Source: Begonia masoniana
Taxonomy: Eukaryota; Streptophyta; Magnoliopsida; Cucurbitales; Begoniaceae
NCBI GenBank assembly: GCA_022432975.1
Contig: CM039505.1
Span: 47,660,544 to 47,724,543 of the forward strand
DNA length: 64,000 nucleotides
Direction: 5' to 3'
The notes beneath the pieces were generated by a model. That model searched no databases. It saw only the letters and a program-made list of their open reading frames with translations, and was not told the DNA's origin. The translations under genes and the position numbers were made by a program. Positions 23,686 to 35,458 of the stretch are shown in pieces (the first letter of the stretch is position 1; each line of letters opens with the position of its first letter).

Positions 23686-23924
23686 CTGCCAAGTATCAAT
23701 CCCCCATTAGCTCCCTCCCAACCACCTTAATTGCTTTCCCAGAATATCCTTCAATTGATTTCTAACTAAATTGTTATTTAGTTCGTCGACTCGGTCTCAC
23801 GAATCTCTCTCAATCATTTAAATATATCGACAATTTTCACTAAAACATTCATTGTATTAATATCGAATCAATCCTGCTTAATGATTCGGGGAATAATTAC
23901 ATGGCAAAAATGTCGGGTGTTACA
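23686..23924 (-). mobile_element. Right LTR of the Tekay element, last segment
   Basis: Matches 8673-8910 of the left LTR and ends GTCGGGTGTTACA at 23924. ACTTA (23925-23929) after it pairs with AGTTA before 6581. The three segments sum to about the 2,330 bp of the left LTR. Confidence 0.85.
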
Positions 23925-24229
23925 ACTTAACTAATTTTAAAATTAAAGGAGTAAATATCGTTGACATATAATTATTGATACTTGCTATAATTTTAAATGA
24001 AATTTTTTAAAAAAACTTAAATGATATTAATATAAGTTGAAAATATTTATATATGCTCAACTCGTTACGCTCGTTGATCTGGCTCGGCTCGGTTCGGTTC
24101 GTTTAACTCGTGACTCGTGAGCCGGTTGGGGTTGAAATTTTTTCAGGCTGCTCATTAGGCTCGGCTCGTTAGAGTCGGCTCGGTGAGCCAGACTACTTCT
24201 AGCTCGGTTCGGCTCGTTTGTCATCTCTA
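23925..24229 (+). mobile_element. hAT element terminal end with sub-terminal repeats
   Basis: Carries repeated GCTCGGCTCG/GCTCGTTAGGCTCG sub-terminal motifs and ends ggctcgtttgtcatctcta, whose complement TAGAGATGACAAACGAGCC is a common plant hAT terminus. It is the other side of the hAT split at 6580. Confidence 0.65.
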
Positions 24230-26988
24230 TTATTAATTACATAAAGCACTAAAAAAAATATTAAGCCAAACTTCTTGTAGACTATTAGACTAGGGTAAAA
24301 TAAGGGTTTGGTCTCTTTAGCTTAGACCACATTTCAATTTAATCCATATAATTTAAAATGTCTCATTAAAGTTCTCGTATTTTTTATTTTGACTTTAAGT
24401 AGTCGTTTTGTTTCTTTCTGCCATTATATTTAATGAAAATATCATGGGGTATTATTTTATCCATCCACGTCAACAAATAATTAGATTTTTGTTTGGTTTC
24501 AATTATGATACCTAAACTAATTTATTTAAATTAATTATTAAATCCGAACAAAATGAAGAAGCAAAATGTATTTTCACCAACGGTGAAGAAGTAACGCAGG
24601 AAATTCCACTTGTCAAAATAACTTTGTAAGAGTTTTATAATTGATTATGGCCTTTGAGTGAATGTTGTTTAGGGATGATTGGAGGTACCACTTTGTGATC
24701 GTCTGATAGATAAATCTTTGATAAAAACAATGATTGTTTATATTATATAACTAGATCAAAAATACATTACTAGTTGAAGTGAATTTGTAGGTAAAAAATC
24801 AGATAGTTTTTGTAAACCAGTTGAGTTGGGAAATCGTATAGAAAATGTTGTCCGCGTACCTCAATCATGATAAATTTTGGATAAAATGAAATTTAGCTTC
24901 AAACAAATACTCATGTCTTGATAAAAATCGTCAATTGCATACTTTTTTACTTGTTATAGTCATTTTAATGGACCCTAATTACTTTGACTCACTCAATTTC
25001 TTACACGCACTCGATATTAAAAGCCATTTCAAAACATAAATTTCAGTTGACCTATCTTCTATTTGTCGGACAGGTTGTTCAGAAAATCAGCTTTTTTAGC
25101 TCAGTATCATCCCTTACATTCAATTTTTAAACTTGTTTTTCTATGTAAATCAATGAACTGTTTTATAAGGAATTGTTTGTCTATGAAAATCACTCAATAG
25201 AGAATATCACGAAAACATAATTTCTTTTAAAGCGACATGATGATATGGGCATAATTACTAACGCCTCTATATCTTGATGATATTTAAGTTTAAGAGAAAC
25301 TATGCACTTGATTACCTAAAAGTTACAAACAAAAATACTTAGAATATATTCTAATACTAATAAATATGTTGTTAATTTCTTCCATGATATACTAATGGAG
25401 GGATACTCTTAATATTATCGTTTATTAATTTTATGTTTATTTATTATTACAAATTAATTTTTTTTTTTTTTTTTATTGTTGTGAGTTCGATTTCAATACA
25501 TATTACATTTTCTTTTTTTTTTTTTTTTAAAAAAAAAGAAGTGATGTTTTCTCTCTTTTATTTAAAGATAAATGAAATAAAACAATGCCAACTAACCGAT
25601 TTAGCTCATGGACTGTATAACGTGACATTTGTACATGACGTGTTACGTCACCATATATATTATTGCACTAAAAATTCTATTATGTTAAAACACATTTTAT
25701 AATATGTGTTTCTTGTTTTTTTTTTTTTTTTTTTTTTTTTTGTATTTTTTATCTTCTGATAGATTTTATTATTTTTTTAATGATTTTTAAAAAAATAATA
25801 GTTAAACAGCAGTGATATAAAACGAGAAATAATTCTACGATACAATAAGTTGAAATATCAAAACAAATTTACTAAAGAATAATATTATGTTTATCTTGTA
25901 TTTCTTACCTCATGACATGACAAATAGTAATTTGTATAATTCATGATTTATTTTAACTATGTGTAACTTATTACATTAATTGCACAATAAGCTGTTACCA
26001 CGAATGTAAAAATAGAGTGTAAATGTAGTATCACTTCTATTTCACTCTCTTAAAAATCATTTTGAAGTGTCAAACAATAATTTATGTAATTAATGTAATA
26101 AATTATAAATAAGTAATTTATTATATTAATTGGACTTTAATTCCACCTATTATTGTTTGATACATCAACAAGTTTTAATATAGTAGAATAAGAGAGTAAA
26201 CTTAATATTACTCGTTTATAATATGTGATAACGATAAATTGGGAGTAATAATGATAAATTAGGCAACCTAAAGATGGCTAGAGATTATATATATTATAAT
26301 CATAGACATCTTTTAAATTTACATCCATCCTCTATACCTACCAATAAAAAAATTTGTAGATATAGATGCAATTAACTAGTGTTCTTCCACGAATTGTTTA
26401 ATTTTCTTCATACATTAAATCAAAATATATAGTTGAAATAAATCAAATTTTGTCTTGGTCATTTTTTAACTTAAAGTAAATGAACTTATTTATTTCACGA
26501 CAATCAAGTATTTCAGTTGACATACATAAATAGCACGACAAAAAAACTATCGTTGGGTTTTTTGTTTTTTGTTTTTTTTTTTGTTAAATTGAACGATGAA
26601 AATACAATGAAAGATTATTTAAGAAAATAAAACTATGACAATCTTAGAGAAAAACAAAATAGAACAACAATGGTTAAATTGAAACCACTATTTATATAAA
26701 GAAACTTCCTCAGCCAAATTTCTGAAAGGCCTAATAATTAAAATCCATAAATTACACAATAATAATTATTTTATTAGGGAGGTATTAATATTAATTACAT
26801 GGATAAAATGTTTTTACAACCGAGTAGAAAATATTCTTACCCAAATTGAAATATTTTATATAGATATTAATTTTTTATAAATTGTTAGGTCAAAGAAGTA
26901 TTATTTAATTTAAATGTTGGCACAACGTATTTCTCATAACACCGAATGGGTAGTGTGCATCATAAATGCAATTGTGGCATGAAACTTC
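24230..26988. other. AT-rich intergenic region
   Basis: About 2.8 kb upstream of the phylloplanin-like gene. I see no gene, tRNA or clear transposon termini. It contains poly-T tracts near 25460, 25510 and 25715-25741. It probably includes the promoter of the downstream gene. Confidence 0.5.
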
Positions 26989-26997
26989 TATAAATAG
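26989..26997 (+). promoter_or_regulatory. TATA box of the phylloplanin-like gene
   Basis: TATAAATAG, 71 bp upstream of the start codon, leaving room for a leader of about 40 nt. A good plant core promoter match. Confidence 0.75.
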
Positions 26998-27067
26998 TGT
27001 TCATCATTTTGAGAGATTTCATCAAGAACGGAGATTTATATTTTCTAAGCACTATTAGAAAAAAAAA

Positions 27068-27547
27068 ATGGCACGTTCTATTTTTGCTTCCTTCCTCCTC
27101 TTTGTGGCTCTTCTCATTGGAGTCACCTCCTCAAATGCTCAAGGTAATGGAACTGGAATTGGGTTGAATGGTTTGGTGATTGCTCAAGTTAATGTTACTG
27201 GCCGCATCGTCTGCAACCCTCTTGGTAACCCTATTCCAGGACTTTCCAATAGCCCTGTGGTCGGAGCTAACGTTACTTTATCATGTGATGGTAGACGAAC
27301 CATAGTTGCTCAAGCTGTGACCAACACTAGGGGATATTTTCAGATTACCGTCAATGCTTCAAACATCAATCTATTCAACATAACCAGATGTCGTGTTTTT
27401 GTTCCATTGCCGATTAATGGAAGTTGCATATTTCTACGCGGTTCGGGATCTCTTCAAGCTTATCTTGTTATTACAAACATCGTTCAAACAGTTGGAGGTC
27501 TCGCTTTAGACCTTGTGACGCTTGGCTTTGCCTTGCTCCTCATCTAG
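27068..27547 (+). CDS. Phylloplanin-like (Ole e 1-like) small secreted protein
   Basis: This is a 159-residue single-exon gene. Residues 1-24 form a clear signal peptide (hydrophobic FASFLLFVALLIGV, cleavage likely after SSNA). The mature part matches the phylloplanin/Pollen Ole e 1-like pattern: GLVIAQVNVTGRIVCNP, a GANVTLSC strand, TNTRGYFQITV, and paired cysteines C49, C73, C108 and C120. Six N-glycosylation sequons are present (N27, N42, N68, N96, N104, N117). Family members are apoplastic or leaf-surface glycoproteins, and tobacco phylloplanin inhibits fungal and oomycete spores. The C-terminal 18 residues are strongly hydrophobic, as in other phylloplanins. The start lies in AAAATGGCA, a good context, with TATAAATAG upstream and AATAAA at 27690. 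The family call is fairly sure; the antimicrobial role is inference. Confidence 0.85.
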   Translation: MARSIFASFLLFVALLIGVTSSNAQGNGTGIGLNGLVIAQVNVTGRIVCNPLGNPIPGLSNSPVVGANVTLSCDGRRTIVAQAVTNTRGYFQITVNASNINLFNITRCRVFVPLPINGSCIFLRGSGSLQAYLVITNIVQTVGGLALDLVTLGFALLLI

Positions 27548-27689
27548 TCTTGAAGGCAAGATAATAAACTACTTACTAAGAATAGATACCAAAAGGGAAA
27601 TGCTAGGTAAACTTTTAATACACTAAGAGTTTGCGTGATGTTGTTTGTAATAAAGCATTTCATGTACTTTAGGCTTCTCCATAATGGAT

Positions 27690-27695
27690 AATAAA
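27690..27695 (+). terminator. Polyadenylation signal AATAAA
   Basis: AATAAA lies 143 bp after the stop codon, in T-rich 3' sequence. Confidence 0.55.
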
Positions 27696-27699
27696 ATAA

Positions 27700-29780
27700 T
27701 TTTATCTTTGAAACGCCAAATCTTTATTTATTTTTGTACCACGATATTTGTCCCCGAGATCTCTTTTCTAAAATACAGTCGACTCACATTGTAATGACCA
27801 CCAGATTTTAACCTGTAAATGGGTAGAGTTATCATTTAATCAATAAATAGATTAACTGATAAATAAATTAAAAAAGGACGTTACTAATTTATATTTCAAC
27901 AAATTGCTATTAATTAGTCTCGTCTCATAACCCTAAACACATTATGTCCTCCTAAAGTGTGAGAATCGTTCGTTGTGAGGAGACCAAGAATTGGAGAGTG
28001 ATTTCTTGCTGGGATTTAGGATTTCTGTGTGGAAATCAAATGTTTATAAATTGCCAAATCAGTGATGGATTGGCAATGATATTGCTTGAGGCTTGAACAT
28101 TCAGAAACTTGGTATATTCACGTGAGAGTTTGGAGAATAAATCTGTGGATAGTGGTTCTGGTTGTGTGGATTGGTGAGAAGTCGTCATCAATTTTTGGAG
28201 GTAGATTAATTTTCTCCTCTTTTCCTCAAATTTCCAAAAGTTTTTGGTGTTCCATTACGAGCTAGAGATTTGGTTCAAAACTTTAAATTTTTGAGTTAAA
28301 ATTTAGGTTTATGTATGACGATATGATAAAAGTAGTTTGGGTTATTTAAAAGTAAGAAAGTATGGAAATTCCGGTGTGAATCAAATGAAAAATCGACAAA
28401 AATCTGAAGAAAAACCGGGTTACACTCTCGACTAATAGGATTTTAAGCCACGTCTCAAGGGATCTAAGTCATGGCTCGAGTTTTACTTTAGTCTAGTTTT
28501 TGGTTTGACCTAATTGGCCGTGAAATCAATTTCTACCACGTTGTTGAACGTTAACTTTTAAACCGTGAAATCTTAACGCCTAATAATGAAATTTTTATGT
28601 TAGGTATCGGGACTTGAAATAAATGTTGTACTTCATGAGTTTTTCAGCCACAGCACTGATAGACCCGATTTGAGATAGAGATTTTTTTTTATGTTCAATA
28701 TCATCACGCATTGTTTTATAAGATTTATTTTGAAACGTGTTCTCATAAAAAATAATGTGCTTATTCTTATAACTCGTCGATTTTTCTATTGCATATGTAT
28801 TTTTCACTCAGACTTGTTTTCTTTAAGCAATAATACGTTTGGTTGCTAATTCTTCAATCTTTGAGGTTACATTGACCAAAAACAAAATTCTTCGTACATA
28901 CCCAACGCTAGAATGTTGGGTATGTACTTAAACATCCTCTATTTTCTGAAATTGTAAAGTGGGAAGTAGCCCTTAAACTTAGGGTAATAATAAATTAAGT
29001 TCTTAAATTTTTATTTTAAGCTAAAAATACCTTCAACTTAGAAACATTAACAACTAATTCTTCGTCGTTAGACTTTTCATTAAAAATATTATATATTTTT
29101 GTCACGTGTTTGTGAATTCTAGAGAGAAATAACTCTCCATAGAACGGTTCTAGCAATTTTTACAGAAAAAAATATGTTTAAAAACTTAATACTCTGAATC
29201 GCCCAAAACATTATTTTGGAAATTGTTTCGTTCTAAGAATTGTCCAACAGAGAAGATCACGTAATAAAAACATAAAAAAATTGATATCTGATTCAGACAG
29301 AATGATGAAGAAATTGATAGAAATCGAGTTCGAGCTACATCCTTGATTCACTCTTGAAACACTAAAATTCAAATGATTTAATTCCTTCCGTTGTTTTGTA
29401 CTCCAATTTTTTGCAGCATAAAAAACAAGGGCAAGCACAAACCTGTCGCAGGTGAGAGCTTTTAGTGCTCAAGCAAAGCAAGAGAAAAATGCATGCATTG
29501 CATTTATCAATTGATATGAACAAATTATCAAGGAAGATGACCAAATTACCCTTAGTCAAGGGTCCACGTGTTAATGTCTATTGCCTGAAGCAAATAATGA
29601 CTCTTTATATTACCCAGTTAGAACTTACCACGTGTTACAGTGTTATCTTTAAAGTCCTCGCACTGCCACTTTTACTTTTTTTTTTTATTTTTATTTTTTT
29701 GTCTTAAAAAAACATTTATTTTGTAAGAAAGCGTTGGTACTACGCTCACCACGCCTACGCGCTTTCAGCGTGGAGCTTTC
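27700..29780. other. Intergenic region, possibly with an old LTR fragment
   Basis: No gene is seen. From 27791 (TGTAATGACCACC) to about 28620 the sequence has the look of an old gypsy LTR (long leader-like stretch, 'ttttaagccacgtctcaagg', resembling 39.2 kb), but I find no second terminus or target duplication. The remainder is AT-rich. Confidence 0.35.
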
Positions 29781-30248
29781 CACGCCACCCTTTATACTCT
29801 ATAACCTCTCTTCCGTCTCCATTTTCATTTCTTTCCTTCTCTCGCTTGCCCTCTCTCTCTCTCAACCCAGTTCAGTATGTTTGCTGCTTAATCGGGTTTC
29901 CGAGGTTCGTCTGTTTTAATTTAGCTAACTGGGTTGGTAAAATTTTATTCTTTTCCTCATTTGATGGGTTGGATACCAGTTTGTGCATCGTTTATTCTTT
30001 TCTAGATCTTCTAGGTTGGAAATTTGGAGTTCTTGGTTCTTAAGCATCTGGGGTAGATTTGAAAATTGGAAATTTATTTATTATTTTTTTGTTTTTTCAG
30101 AAGGAATTTGTTCTAAGTCTGAAAGGAGAGCGATTCGTGTGAGGGGGTTTCTTTTGGTTTTTTACTTTGTGGGTGGGTGAGTGGGTGGGTGGGGGAGGCG
30201 GGTGATACTATTCCAAGGAGAGTGAAAAGTCTTTGTGTGGGTTAAACT
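29781..30248 (+). promoter_or_regulatory. Promoter and 5' leader of the RING gene, possible leader intron
   Basis: A CT-rich leader (29810-29870) follows a weak TATA-like CTATAA at 29799-29804. A likely 3' splice site, TTTTTTCAG, ends at 30100. Possible donors are GAGGTTCGT near 29904 or TTGGTAAAA near 29936. A leader intron is common in such genes but is not proven here. Confidence 0.4.
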
Positions 30249-31337
30249 ATGGCCACGATGGGATCGTCTTTTTGGTGTTATAGATGCAATCGGTTCATCA
30301 TGGCTAGTGTTCGAGCGCAAGATTCAATCCACTGCCCAGATTGTGGCGGGGGATTTGTCGAGGAAATCCAAACTCCGACCCGATCCCCCATTCATCATCA
30401 ATTTCCAGCAGCTGCAATATATGTTGAAAACAATCCTATCGCTGAGCCCGTGACCCCAAGATTCCGTCGCAACCGAAGAAATGGAGGAGATCGATCTCCT
30501 TTTAACCCCGTAATTGTTCTTCGTGGTACCGCCGAAGGTGGGGAGGAAAGCAATGATAGTATTGGAACGGAGAGAGGGAATTATGAGCTCTACTATGACG
30601 ATGGATCTGGGTCCGGTCTTCGGCCCTTGCCGGCAAGTATGTCGGAGTTCTTGATGGGATCTGGGTTTGACCGCCTCCTTAATCAACTGGCACAGTTGGA
30701 AATTAATGGGGTTGGGAGACTAGAACAACCGCCTGCTTCTAAGGCTGCCATTGAGTCTATGCCAATAGTAAAGATTGTTGAAAGCCATGTTTCACTTGAA
30801 TCTCACTGTGCAGTTTGTAAAGAACAATTCGAGCTTGATTCTGAGGCTCGTGAGATGCCCTGTAAGCACATATACCATTCCGACTGTATACTCCCATGGC
30901 TATCCATTAGAAATTCATGTCCAGTTTGTCGCCATCAGTTACCCACCGATTTGCGTGTGAGTGGGAGAAGCCCACCCGAGCCTATAGAAGAAGCTGTTGG
31001 ATTGACAATTTGGAGGCTTCCGGGTGGGGGATTTGCCGTTGGGAGGTTCAATGGAGGAAGGCGGGCTGCAGAACGGGAGCTTCCTGTTGTATTTACAGAA
31101 ATGGATGGGGGGTTTAATACAGGGGGTGCTCCTAGGAGGATTACATGGACTTCAAGTGGAAGAAGATCAAGGGAAAGTCGAGGGTTGCGCCGCTTTTTTC
31201 ACAGATTCTTCTCTTTTTTTGGTAGGTACAGAAATTCCACCTCTGAAATGGGATCGATAGGGAGGAGCCACTCTAATTCGGCATCGGATAGATCCTCCAT
31301 TCGGCGCAACCAGCCTTGGGCTTTGGATGAGAATTGA
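30249..31337 (+). CDS. RING-H2 E3 ubiquitin ligase with zinc ribbon and DUF1117 (RDUF type)
   Basis: A 362-residue protein encoded by one exon. Order of parts: an N-terminal zinc ribbon with C10, C13, C29 and C32 (FWCYRCNRF ... HCPDCGGGF); a variable acidic/Ser region; a RING-H2 finger with the full ligand set C187, C190, C205, H207, H210, C213, C224 and C227; and a DUF1117 block from about 251 (GLTIWRLPGGGFAVGRF). This architecture is that of Arabidopsis RDUF1/RDUF2, cytosolic or nuclear E3 ligases linked to ABA and drought responses. The RING would bind an E2 and pass ubiquitin to an unknown substrate. The C-terminus is Arg/Ser-rich. The ATG at 30249 gives MATMGSSFWC, matching the family N-terminus. 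All zinc ligands are intact, so it looks functional. Confidence 0.93.
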   Translation: MATMGSSFWCYRCNRFIMASVRAQDSIHCPDCGGGFVEEIQTPTRSPIHHQFPAAAIYVENNPIAEPVTPRFRRNRRNGGDRSPFNPVIVLRGTAEGGEESNDSIGTERGNYELYYDDGSGSGLRPLPASMSEFLMGSGFDRLLNQLAQLEINGVGRLEQPPASKAAIESMPIVKIVESHVSLESHCAVCKEQFELDSEAREMPCKHIYHSDCILPWLSIRNSCPVCRHQLPTDLRVSGRSPPEPIEEAVGLTIWRLPGGGFAVGRFNGGRRAAERELPVVFTEMDGGFNTGGAPRRITWTSSGRRSRESRGLRRFFHRFFSFFGRYRNSTSEMGSIGRSHSNSASDRSSIRRNQPWALDEN

Positions 31338-32247
31338 TGGTAAACCTTTTTTTTTTCGTTTAAATTATTACGGAGTAGAAGAGAAAAAACGTTGAATTAG
31401 TTTGTCTTGATCTGTCTATCTACCCGAGTTTCTCTATCGCAAATCTCATGTTATCATGTACTTATAGCAATACATCAAGGATTGAAGGCATCCTTGTTTA
31501 AATTTAGTTGAATGATGGAGTTTTAGATCAAGTGTATTCGTGGGATAAAGAAGGAGAAGAGAAGAATATGTGATAGAAATGAAGGTACAGCCCTTTCATT
31601 GTATTTGATCTAATTGCTAGGCCGAAAGAGTTAGATTAATGTAATTTTAAACATTTTGTTCTTGTATAATTTAACGCACCCGTTTTTGGTTCCTTTCATA
31701 CTTGTAGTTGGTAGGATTAAATTATGAGTTTGTCTGTTTTGACCTAATGTCTTTGGATGTATTTGCATCAAGATGCCTGTCCATGAATAAACTGTGGGTC
31801 AATCAATGGCTGTATCATTGGTTTCTTGTATTAGGTGTTATTCCTATTTTTAACTCATTAGATATGAAGGGTGTCATTGTATTTGATAGTTCTTAAATCT
31901 TAAGGTGGGATTGATGTTTCCGATGTGCAATAATTTGTCGGGGAGAAATTATTCTTCCCATGAAATGAGTTATGGGTCTGAAATGATGGAAAGTAATCCG
32001 AATTCTTTTGATGATCAGAATTCTTTTGGATTGGGTTGACAGTACATCATGATTTCATTTAGGATTTTGTTTTTCTCGAAAACACATGGTTAGAATCACA
32101 AAATTCGCGGTTTTATTTCGATTTTCATACAATAAATTTTATTCCTTGCTCATTGTTTTTTGTTGAAAGTGTTTTTTTATGTAAATTTACGTGCTGTAGT
32201 TTTGTATTTTATATTTTGTTGGATTTCTACCCATTTTTTTGTGTATT
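31338..32247 (+). other. 3' untranslated region and spacer
   Basis: T-rich sequence after the RING gene with no ORF of interest. The first 300-600 bp is probably its 3' UTR. GGTTTAAT at 32248-32255 is the left target duplication of the next hAT element. Confidence 0.5.
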
Positions 32248-33132
32248 GGTTTAATTAGGGGTGGGCAAGAGTTCGGTTCGGTTCGGTTTTGGACCGAACA
32301 GAACCGAACTCATCGGTTTTGGTTTCGGTTTCTGAACCCGAAACCGAAACCGATTGACTTATACGAGACCCGAACCGAATTTTTTGGTTTCGGTTCGGGT
32401 CTGGTCGGTTCCTGCTCCTTTGACCACGTTGACCTGGCTGCTTCACTCCACGACTCCTTGCTGGGCCCTGGCTGCTGCCTCTTCCTGGAAGTCGGTTGTT
32501 CTTTCCAAGAAGCTTATCCATCTTCACAGCAAATCTTTTGAATTTTGATGCAGCAAATATTTAGGATAAAAGAAATACCGAATAACTTACAAAAACAGAA
32601 ACAATCTGACAACATTCAAAATTTTGAAAGACAGAAAACAGATTACATAGCAGAATCATCAATCATGTAGCAGTAAAAAAGGATTTAGGCTTGAAAGACA
32701 GAAAACATATTAAAATAGTTAAAGAAAAGAAAATAAATTACAGCCTAAAAGTTTTTCATCTTTTCGGGTAAAAATAGAAATATGGTTTTGGCAAAAGAAT
32801 TCTAATCTGCAGCAAGAAACTCGAACTCGAATAGCCAAAAGACATTCCTCTTTTCGAACACAAACAGTACGATGAAATCAGAACTGATCTCAACAAATTT
32901 TTTCGTAAACACAAAATGTCATGGAACTCAACCTGCACAACAAAAATGATAAAGCACAATTAGTCATCTATGATCTATCATAATTTCCTCTTCATGCAAA
33001 ATCTTTAGAAATTGATCAAATTGCTTAATCGTACCTTAGCTATAACTCGATAATATCTATTTCTTTTTCTTCATTCCTTTGAGTTAAAGCATCAATTTCT
33101 ATAACAAAAATTCAATAATATGAAACTAGTGA

Positions 33133-35140
33133 CTAGTAAGAATAAAAATAATATTTGTAATATAATAGTTCATATAAAATAAATGAAGTACCTTCATCAA
33201 TAGTTTTATAATCACTGTCAGACAAAGTTGGACTCTTAGAACGGATCCAACTTTGAGTGCAAATAATAGCTTCCACCGTCGTTGGTAATAAAGATGTACG
33301 CGACGAGTCCACAATACGACCACCACAACTGCATGCGGACTCTGAAGCGATGGCCGAAATTGGAATGACGAAAACATCTTTGGCTATTTTGCTCAGAATC
33401 GGATATTTGTTGTCATTCAACTTCTACCATGTCAATATATCTAAATTATCTGAGTATTTTTTAAGTTTCTCGGTCATATACTCATCAATTTCAGACATAT
33501 TAATAGAAGTATCAAACTCTAGAGAATTGTCAAAGAAGGTAAAGGTTGTAATATTAATTGCCTTTGGAATCTCAACCCTTGAAGTTAGACATCCGTCATC
33601 TGAATCACCTTTGAAATTCAAATATAGTCTTTCCATTACATTCTCCACTTTGTTCATAAGCTCTGCAGCTCTATCATTCCCAAACAAGATGCTTAGATAA
33701 TGTTTTAATAGTTTTGACTTGCATCTTGGATCGAGAAGAACAGCCACGAAGACAAAAATAGTGAACCTTTCAAAAGTGCCTCAATACTTGTCAAATTTAT
33801 TCTGCATGCCTAAAGCCATTGCCCTTAATAGCATATTGTTAGCCATGACATGTTGTTGAATGATTATCTTTAACTGACATACTTTACTAACATACAAATT
33901 AGATGTAACATGTAATGAAGCTGAAACAGTGTTAGTTGAGTCATAAAAAAACCTTCAGAAACTTGCAAAATACTCGAATATTTGTCCAATCTTCGCTTGT
34001 AAGAGGCCCTTCTTCATCGAGGTCTGATATGAAATTGCTGTCACATTCTCTCATTTTTTCAAAAGCTTTTTCATATTTCTCAGCATTATCTAGCATCAAA
34101 TACATAGAGTTCCATCTAGTGCACACATCCAAGGTTACATTGCTTTTAAATGCAATCTTGCAACTGTCGACATAATTCTTAAATTGTTGTAATCTTCTTG
34201 GAGAAGATTTGATATATTTGACAGCTTTTCGTACCCTGCTAATTGAATGTTGATGTTCCTTCAACCCATCATTAACAATCAAATTTAAAATGTGCGCAAA
34301 ACATCTAACATGAATAAATTCTCCATCTAAAACAACCGAACTCTGCCAATTACGCAAAGTCTTAACCAAACAAGAAATTGCAACATCATTAAATGATGCA
34401 TTATTAACAGTAATGGTCATAACATTCTCAATGCCCCAGCCAAACAAACAGTCTTCAAGTAATTTTTCAATGGTTTCACCTTTGTGATTTTCTATTTGAA
34501 CAAAATTCAAAATTTTTTTATGCAGCTTTCAATCCCCATCAATAAAATGACCGGTCATAACCACATAATTGATATTTTGATTCGAAGCTCAAGTATCAGT
34601 AGTTAAACTCACTCTTTGCCTTTTTCTACTAATAAATTCTTTTAACTGTCTTTTCTCATTGTTGTATATAGTTTCAATATTTATTGCTACTGTTCTACGA
34701 GAAGGCATAACAAAAGAACTTTGAAAATGTTGAAGACATTCTTTAAATCCTTCACATTCAACCATTCTCATAGGCAATTCATCCTTAATTAGCATGCTAG
34801 CAATCACTTTACGCCTCCCTGAGTAAATGTTGCTACTTTAGAACATTTTCCCCTACTTTCCTTCTTTAAAAAAGGCAATGTTGTTTGTTTGACATCCAAT
34901 TGTGACAAATACCTTTTACACATTTAAATGTCTGGTCATATTTGAAGTATCATTTCGTACAGAATGACATGCATATGACTGACCACAGTGGTTACAACTA
35001 GCTTTAGGTGCATTTTCATCACAATTTTCATCCAAAGTGAAGTTATCCCAAGCATTGGATTTACTTCTTTTCTTCGGATTACTATCATTTACATTAGTTT
35101 CCATCCTAAAAAAACAATTAACAACAATCATATTCATCAT
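33133..35140 (-). pseudogene. hAT transposase (BED finger to dimerisation domain), inactivated
   Basis: Parts in order on the minus strand: a BED zinc finger (CNHCGQSYACHS ... TRHLN, 34916-35140); the region leading to the RNase H-like core with the TDT signature near 34590; the core (33941-34510: CFAHILNLIV, CTRWNSMYLML); a segment with VLLDPRCKSKLL (33424-33747); and the C-terminal dimerisation domain (33133-33420: YPILSKIAKDV, ISAIASESACS). Trp codons have become stops at 34589-34591, 34529-34531 and 33424-33426, and frameshifts occur near 34915, 33945 and 33750. An intact protein would bind the element ends and move it by cut and paste. Confidence 0.9.
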
Positions 35141-35458
35141 TTAATTAACTAAACAAATTCAAACAATTCTATAGCAAATATCACAAATTTCTATACTCCA
35201 ATTCGGTAATTCTATATCAAATATCACAAATATGTCACAATCAATAGTCAGACTCACAGCAAACAACAATTACATAAATAAACATCCTATAATTTTAAAC
35301 AGCAAATAATGCTCTTAATCAACAATTTTGAAGAGTCTCTCGCATGACATCAGCCATAATTTTTAGTAGTACATAAATAAAAAATTATAAACACATTACA
35401 CATATAGGTCTAATTTGAGGGTTGAATTGGAAGCTGAAGGCTGGAGCACTGGAGCAGT

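Noticed and set aside
32239..32541. Short ORFs at the hAT left end
   Set aside because: They span the terminal and sub-terminal repeats of the transposon.
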